A stretch of 64,000 nt of DNA from Xestospongia muta (lineage: Eukaryota > Porifera > Demospongiae > Haplosclerida > Petrosiidae), in NCBI GenBank assembly GCA_963693285.1, contig OY848919.1:8365461-8429460 (forward strand). The letters run 5' to 3'. The translations under genes were made by a program, and so were the position numbers. The notes under the pieces were generated by a model, which saw only the letters and a program-made list of their open reading frames with translations, was not told where the DNA came from and did no database searches. Position 1 is the stretch's first letter. Each line of letters starts with the position of its first letter. Of the stretch, positions 57,901 to 64,000 are shown in pieces.

Positions 57901-60900
57901 ACTAATATTGTACATCTTTTTAAAGAAAATGGTCATTTTGCCAGTAAATAGTTCTTTAAATCTCATCATAATTATGTACACATTATATTATTACTGACTT
58001 CAGAAGGTAGATACACAGCACAAAGTTACTAAAACATTATTGTTTGAGAATAACACAAAATAAATTGAACTAGCAACTGCTGTTAATTCTTAGTGATATA
58101 CTAAGCATTACGCAATACAAATGTTAAACATCACACCAGAGCATGCTGTTATTACCTGATTATTATACCACACAGTAGCAGATAAGTGGTCATCAGGTGG
58201 ATAAGGTTGAGATGATGTCCCAATCTGACCTTGACTGCATTTGGGACATGATGAAGTCTGACCACATATCTCCCTCCAGTAGACATAGTCATAATACCAA
58301 TAACTACTGTTTAGACTATCACAAATGGGGACATCCATAGTACTACTGCAATTAGTATCTGAACACTGTTGAGGTATAAGGAACGCTGGTGTTTCACTGA
58401 AATAATCATAAGATATTTGACAGTCATCAAGTGCATAAGCTAGGGATTTACAAATGCCATTAACACTTGGTTGACATCTACACACAGAGTAAGTTGGCTG
58501 TGGTGAATGGAGTACATAACCGCCCTGTAGAAAAAAAAAATATTTGTAAAAATCATCCTAATTTATTTTGATGTTATCATTGTTGTTGTAAGGGAATTGA
58601 TTGTTGCTACATTTAAAGCTAATAAATTTGCCAGAAGCTATAACTGTTCAAAGACATTACGAAACTTAGAGCTTCTATCAGTCATATCCATTTCTAAGTG
58701 CTTGTTGCAAAAGTAATAATATTCATTGATTGGTGTGTAATGAATGGACACACATACAGACAACACATCACACACATATGTCTCTCCTAGCATGCTGCAC
58801 ATACAAGGCAAAAAAGTAGGAGAGGTTTTAAAAATCAAGTGTGTTTTGTCTTTACCATTACCTGAAATCTCACTAAGAAATCATAGATATTAAATTGTGA
58901 GCTGACAATCAATATTTGTTCTGCAACATAAACATTTATGTCATCTAATGGTCCACTTGGAGTAGAACCATTAGCAAAATCACTGATAGATATTGATGGT
59001 GGATAGGGACAGTCAATCAATCCAATTTGTTGGTTCTGTAGAGCAGGATTAGTGCAAGTGTCAGGTTGTTTAGAAGTGGCTGTACAGCAACTAAAAGAAA
59101 ATAAAAATAAGATATATGTAGACTGGAGATACAAGAACCATTGTAAAGACTAGTAACAATTGTAAAATCTTGTAATTCTGTTGGTTTGTTAAAAGCCAAC
59201 ACTGAAATTGGATTTCAAATATTTTGTAGGTGTGGTTTAATTTAACAATTGTAAGTGTATTTAGATGTAGCACAATGCATTAAAGGCTTAGTTACTGCAC
59301 TTGGATGTCATATATACATGCAACTATTGTCATTCTTCATATAAAATAGAGTTTCAATTGCAAATTTAATGGATTATTTCTGGGGAAAAGTAGCTGAAAA
59401 AAACTAAAATAAAACTAATTTGACAAAATAATGATAACCTTTCTGTTTGCATTAATGACGTGAATAATGAATAATCATGGCTATAACAAAATTTAGGCAA
59501 TAATCCAATAGATCAATGTTATTACATTCTAAGAAATCACAATGATGCAAATATAACAATTGGAATTGAATCATATGATAACAACAATATTATATACATG
59601 CCTAGAATACAATCATAGAGTGATCTTGCCTTAAACAGTCAGGACAGTTTCTGTAGCCAAAGGTATCATTTATAGAACATACAGAATTATCGTTTCCTTT
59701 GGGTAGTTGATCCTAAATATAATTATAATAATTTTGTTATATACAGTAGAAATTTACCTTAGATCTAGAGGCACAATATTTATCTAACATTTGATATTGA
59801 TAATCACAACACTTGTTCAGATCAGTATGAGCTGTAACATTTGTGAGATCACTAATAGGACCAGTATAGTTAAAAAAGTTTGTGACACCCAGAGTCTGGG
59901 CATCATCAGAAGACTAAAAAGAAAGAAGTGAATAAAATAAATTAGTGTAATTACATAATTATGCTGTACATAAACTTATGCAATAGTGGGATTAACTTAA
60001 TACAAATCTATACAAATATCAAAAAACATAAATCTATTAATCTATAATAAAATCAAAACTATGTACTATTTAATACAATAACTTACTCCTAAATTAAGAC
60101 CAGGTTCAGCTAATTGTGCCCAAAAAAAGGTGATATTGTTAGTAGGAGCTGAATGTTGAATTGAAAGCAATCGTTTTGGGTCTTCAGAAGTCAGTCCAGG
60201 TACAGTTTTAGCAATAATTAGTCCCCATAATACAAAGATTAGTGGAATAATGAGCTGCCATATAATAGATACCCAAAATCGAAAAGAGTGATATACTCGT
60301 TTGAGAAACATGGCCAAAAATTGTTGAAACCAGAGAACAATACCAGTATTAACAGTTATACTTTGTTGAGAAAAGGTAAACGTTCCTGTAATAAAGTTCA
60401 ACTTACTTACAAGTGATTTAACCTTATAAAAACAATAATTATATTCAATTATCTAAGTAAGTGCATATTAAGAGGGCATACACAGGATTTATAGTTCCAA
60501 TAACAACAGGACTATCCCCGGACAGAAAACCCCCAGATAATATCTACTCATTATAAATAAGATGGGCATGTCTGACAAGCTTTAGTTACTTGACCACACC
60601 TCTTATGCCAGTCAAACAATGTAATACTTATATCACATATAATATGTATTAATGTATTGATATACAAACCATGAGTTGTAACTTCAACATCTTGGGACAA
60701 TTGAAGGGGAAGAGACTGAGCTACTTCATTGTTTTCATCTATAAGATTAAAATGACAATGACTTAACTGAAAACTGAAGGTTACCAAATAAGAACATATT
60801 ATATGTAGTTTGTGAATGGTACTGCTTATAATTATAGAATGCTACAGCTGAAATATAACACCGAGCATGATGACAGCATGCCTGAGCGTGTGGGCTTATA

Positions 60901-63900
60901 TTTGTCAGCTGTAGATCATGTGTGTTGCATTTCATGACTTGTTTCTAGCATACATGTAACTAGTATGCATGTAAATAATGTGCATGTGTAAATTGTATAA
61001 GCATCGTAGTAACAAAATGTTTCTGACCATGCACTGTTTGTTTTAGTGAAAGAAACTATATTGTGGAAAGTACTAGTACTTCTTATAAAATACTTTATTA
61101 AAAGAAAAATGTAAATGTATTAACGAACTCTGAGAAGCTTCTTTTTTTCAATCTCTATAGAGTGTACTTACATGTACCAATACTGAATCAATGTTGTGGG
61201 ATGAAAGATAACAAAATACTAGCAAGCAGGATACCTAAGAATACAGGATCTCTGTAGACCAAGTCAGAAACTGGGATTAATATATTGCATTTTCTTTACA
61301 AAATTCACCAACCTGTTGTCAGGAGACAACAATCAACTGATCATACAAGGAGCTGTTGTATCATTCACAAATGCAATGTGTAACCACTCTCCTCATTTAT
61401 GTGCATAAATTCACATTGGGTTTAAAAACACATATATACATGTATGTACTATTTTTTTTAAATATCCATTTTATTTATAAACAACAAATATCCCTGAAAG
61501 ATGCAGTCTGAGAAAATGGGAAGTTTAAAGTCCACAACAACAATGTAAACAACAAACTAAAATTATGGTACATACTGAAGTAAAAGATTAGCATAACAAC
61601 TTCTTAGTAAGGTATATACATCAGATATATTTGTAAACTACAGTCCTTTATGATAACAAAATGCTACACAATATAAATTATTTGTGTGTACCTTCTATTG
61701 ATAACTCAGTTTCAATAGCAACAGGTTGGGGAGACAATTTTTGTCGAGGCAACTGAACTTCTTCCTGTTGAGACATCTGCCTTTGAAGCCTATGTGACAG
61801 TGAAAATGATATTATTTTTGTACAGTTTACCTTGATTCTTGTAGTAATACTTCATCAGTACCAGTAGCAACTCTAATAAAAACTTCCTCCATTGTGGTGA
61901 CAGAGACACCAAAACTACTGATACCAAGTTCTTCTTTATTGCCTAAAAGAGAATAGTATTAAGGTAATCTTGTAAGGTCTATAAGATCTTTATTGCAATC
62001 TAATGCATCGTTTACATATTACAATAAGTTAGTCACATGATGTAATCAAGCATCAACAGCTTAACTTTATACTTTATACTTGGCACTATAATGTAAGATT
62101 AATTGATATTCTATCATGCAAACAATGTGTACTTAAAACATATAAGTATATTAGTTACCATCCAGGGTGTCAAACAATTTAGAAAACTGGTGAATTGATT
62201 GAGATGGTAAAATAAAGGATAGTTCAGCTCCTACATCAGTATCCTGTTCTGCTCCAGCTACAGTGTGCTTGACTAATGATGTCACAGCATGTGAGTCACA
62301 TTGAGGCTCCTTGGCTATTGTCATATGATAACCAACACCATATCTAGTAAAAAAATAAACTTGTAATAAAAAGAAATTAGTATAGTCTGTTATAGTAAGT
62401 AAACGTAACAACAATGATTGAAATAACATATTTCAATATTGCAATTGGCTGCAACATTCAGTTATTGCATATATAGCCACTTTCATTTATTATGTGAATG
62501 TATACACACATCTATATTATCATAACACACTACTGACATAACCATAGTCTACAAAAGTGAATTTAATAGTATAACAATTGTGCATTCAATTATTCACATA
62601 TCCTGTCTTACCTGTTTTTCAGGAAGAGAGATGAGCCGCTACATCTTAGTCTCCCTTCAGACATAATAGCAATACGATCACCTAAAATATCAGCTTCATC
62701 CCTATAATTAAAAATCAAATTTAGCTTTGTGATAACATATAAATTATATATATATACATATACATAGAACAGGCAGTGTATTAAACAACATTAACCATAG
62801 TTTAGTAAGGATAAAGTTACATGTACTCACATGGAGTGAGTTGTCAATAAAATGGTACGTTCTTGCTTATGCTTTGCCAACAAGTCCCATGTAGCCCGTC
62901 TTGCGTAGGGATCCATACCACTAGTAGGTTCATCCAATATTACGAACTTTGAGCCACCAACCAGTGCTATCCCCACACTAAGTTTTCTCTTCATACCACC
63001 TGATAAATACTGAGATTGAGTCTTCCTCTTATCAGTCAGCATTAAGTCCTCTACCATCATATCAACTTCCCGGCTTACTTGACCAGCAGGACAACCCTAA
63101 AATAACATATACTCAGAACACTTTACACAAATAAGACTATTAGAGGGTGCAATTTCTAAACGTATCATAGGGACGTATCATGACCAGCTGTGGTATTCTA
63201 TCTAAAATTCAGAAGAAATTACATATACAGTGTCTGGTTGCTACATTGATAAATATTATGGCTACAGAATTGTTTAGTCAACTAAGTACTTTTATTAAAT
63301 TAATCTATTAAATAATTAAATAATTGGACAAATGCCTTGTATATACACTAAAATGTATTTAAAGTTGGCTAGTGTGTAAATTGTTGCAACTATAACAAGT
63401 GGAAATCCAATGCTCAATTGATTATTAGGAACAACACACATGCTCATGTATGTATATCCTGGAGCCATAACCTTGTGAAAGAGGAAAAACTTGAAAACTG
63501 GGATAAATCAGAGCAGTTTACTCCTGACCATATTTGGATATTTGTAAAATGACTTAACAACGCCATGGACGTGATTGGACATTTCCTTATATAGTTGGTC
63601 ATAAAAGTTGATGCCGTACTTTGCAGTTGGATTGAGGCTATAGACTCATGGTACATGCTTATACATTTAAATAAACTAAGAGATAGTTCCTAAACATGTT
63701 CACTATATATCATACATGTACTAGGAATGTAAATACATTAGTTAAATGTATATACCTTAAGTCTAGCAAAGAAGCTAAGATGTTCTGACACTTTGAGTCG
63801 ATCGAAGAGAACATTATGTTGAGGACATATACCTAAGTCATTTCTGATCAAATCAATGTCTTTCACAACACTTAGTCCATTAATATAAGCATTGCCATCA

Positions 63901-64000
63901 GTAGGTGGAAACAGTCCAGTCAATATTGACAGAGTAGTTGTCTTGCCAGCCCCATTATGACCTAGAAGGGCAGTGACCTGGCCCTGGTACATTTTCAATG
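52404..64000 (-). CDS. ABCA-family (ABCA1/4-like) lipid transporter, 3' portion
   Basis: Twenty-eight exons on the minus strand: 64000-63756, 63096-62831, 62701-62612, 62343-62159, 61942-61831, 61789-61692, 60738-60670, 60385-60087, 59913-59758, 59712-59630, 59090-58862, 58524-58156, 57866-57747, 57570-57454, 57400-57227, 57111-57001, 56860-56769, 56714-56637, 56550-56421, 56330-56250, 56202-56107, 54905-54688, 53979-53776, 53675-53505, 53389-53297, 53212-52981, 52863-52738 and 52448-52404. Phases agree at every junction and sum to 1429 codons including TAA. The order is NBD1, regulatory linker, TM7, large Cys-rich extracellular domain, TM8-12, NBD2 and regulatory tail. This is the second three-quarters of a full-length ABCA; the first membrane half lies past base 64000. 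[24 protein letters not shown] and VFINFA are typical of the ABCA1/4/7 group. Both ATP sites look intact. The likely role is phospholipid or sterol export at a membrane, but the substrate is not predictable from sequence. Confidence 0.93.
53215..53277 (-). repeat. (TC)n microsatellite directly before an ABCA intron acceptor
   Basis: About 31 AG units on the plus strand are (TC)n in the sense of the gene and end at the ctctag acceptor of exon 53212. The repeat therefore forms the whole polypyrimidine tract of an 84-bp intron, nearly three-quarters of its length. Confidence 0.95.
54906..56106 (-). other. Long ABCA intron (1.2 kb), no feature seen
   Basis: It separates the exon ending AIVIKNLIK from the Walker A exon of NBD2. 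No exon, repeat or RNA gene was recognised in it. Confidence 0.6.
56421..60385 (-). other. Second transmembrane half with extracellular domain 2
   Basis: Exon 60385-60087 encodes TM7 ([19 protein letters not shown]). Exons 59913-58156 encode a large, Cys-rich, N-glycosylation-site-rich extracellular domain ([19 protein letters not shown]). Exons 57866-56421 encode the remaining spans ([57 protein letters not shown]). Topology follows the ABCA family. Confidence 0.88.
59091..59629 (-). other. Probable GC-AG intron of the ABCA gene
   Basis: The upstream exon ends ...CPDCL followed by ag|gcaaga. Only a GC donor here gives the phase needed for the next exon (t tgc tgt aca). Reading on meets a stop within 11 codons, and the nearest GT donor gives the wrong phase. 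Confidence 0.6.
60670..62343 (-). other. Regulatory region and linker between NBD1 and the second membrane half
   Basis: Exons 62343-62159, 61942-61831, 61789-61692 and 60738-60670 encode RYGVGYHMT, the ABCA block [14 protein letters not shown], then a Gln/Glu-rich, low-complexity linker ([15 protein letters not shown]) leading to the next membrane segment. The linker is poorly conserved, as usual. Confidence 0.85.
60739..61691 (-). other. ABCA intron of ~950 bp, no feature seen
   Basis: It lies between linker exons 61789-61692 and 60738-60670. Nothing coding or repetitive was recognised. Confidence 0.6.
62612..64000 (-). other. Nucleotide-binding domain 1 of the ABCA protein
   Basis: Walker A is [10 protein letters not shown] in the first exon (64000-63756), followed by the Q-loop region [11 protein letters not shown]. 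The signature [10 protein letters not shown] and Walker [14 protein letters not shown] are in 63096-62831. The H-loop TTHSM spans the junction to 62701. All catalytic motifs are canonical. Confidence 0.95.
63097..63755 (-). other. ABCA intron of ~660 bp within NBD1, no feature seen
   Basis: It splits NBD1 between FFARLK and [12 protein letters not shown] 70-codon open frame at 63444-63656 has no homology I recognise and does not fit the phase of the gene. Confidence 0.6.

Overview
The window is metazoan nuclear DNA and falls into two very different parts. Bases 1-39876 are an AT-rich satellite array. Bases 39877-64000 are compact, gene-rich DNA with three intron-containing animal genes. Strong AT bias, many introns under 300 bp, and an LRRC59 homologue, a MALT1-type paracaspase and an ABCA transporter side by side suggest an early-branching animal. 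A demosponge is my best guess, but that is inference: no sequence label or search supports it.

Satellite part. The array is built from a monomer of about 145 bp, roughly 265 copies by length. It changes orientation three times: forward 1-7034, reverse 7035-12073, forward 12074-17870, reverse 17871-39876. The first switch is a tight hairpin junction; the other two join different phases of the monomer. Higher-order repeats are visible (about 1738 bp in the first block, 866 bp in the third, about 1606 bp in the last). The monomer looks like an old dimer of 71- and 74-bp halves. At 21989-23140 the array is broken by a palindromic, 5'-truncated Penelope-like retroelement. Its two arms both encode the GIY-YIG C-terminal domain, and it is flanked by a 12-bp target-site duplication of satellite sequence.

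Gene part. An LRRC59-like ER membrane protein (+, 40687-43551, seven exons) starts about 810 bp from the edge of the satellite. Converging on it is a MALT1-like paracaspase (-, 52041 to about 43992, about 18 exons). It has a death domain, four Ig domains, a caspase-like domain with an intact His/Cys pair, and a C-terminal Ig-like region. Upstream of that, on the same strand, is the 3' three-quarters of an ABCA-family lipid transporter (-, 64000 to 52404, 28 exons in the window). It runs from the first nucleotide-binding domain to the stop codon; its 5' end lies beyond base 64000. All exon models were made by hand from splice sites, phase continuity and protein similarity. The phases close exactly: the ABCA exons sum to 1429 codons including stop.

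The genes have unrelated jobs (ER membrane scaffold, immune-type signalling protease, lipid export), so their closeness probably reflects genome compactness rather than a shared pathway. The most unusual feature is the satellite architecture with its palindromic retroelement. Next are the paracaspase with twice the N-terminal Ig domains of human MALT1 and a possible poison exon in that gene.
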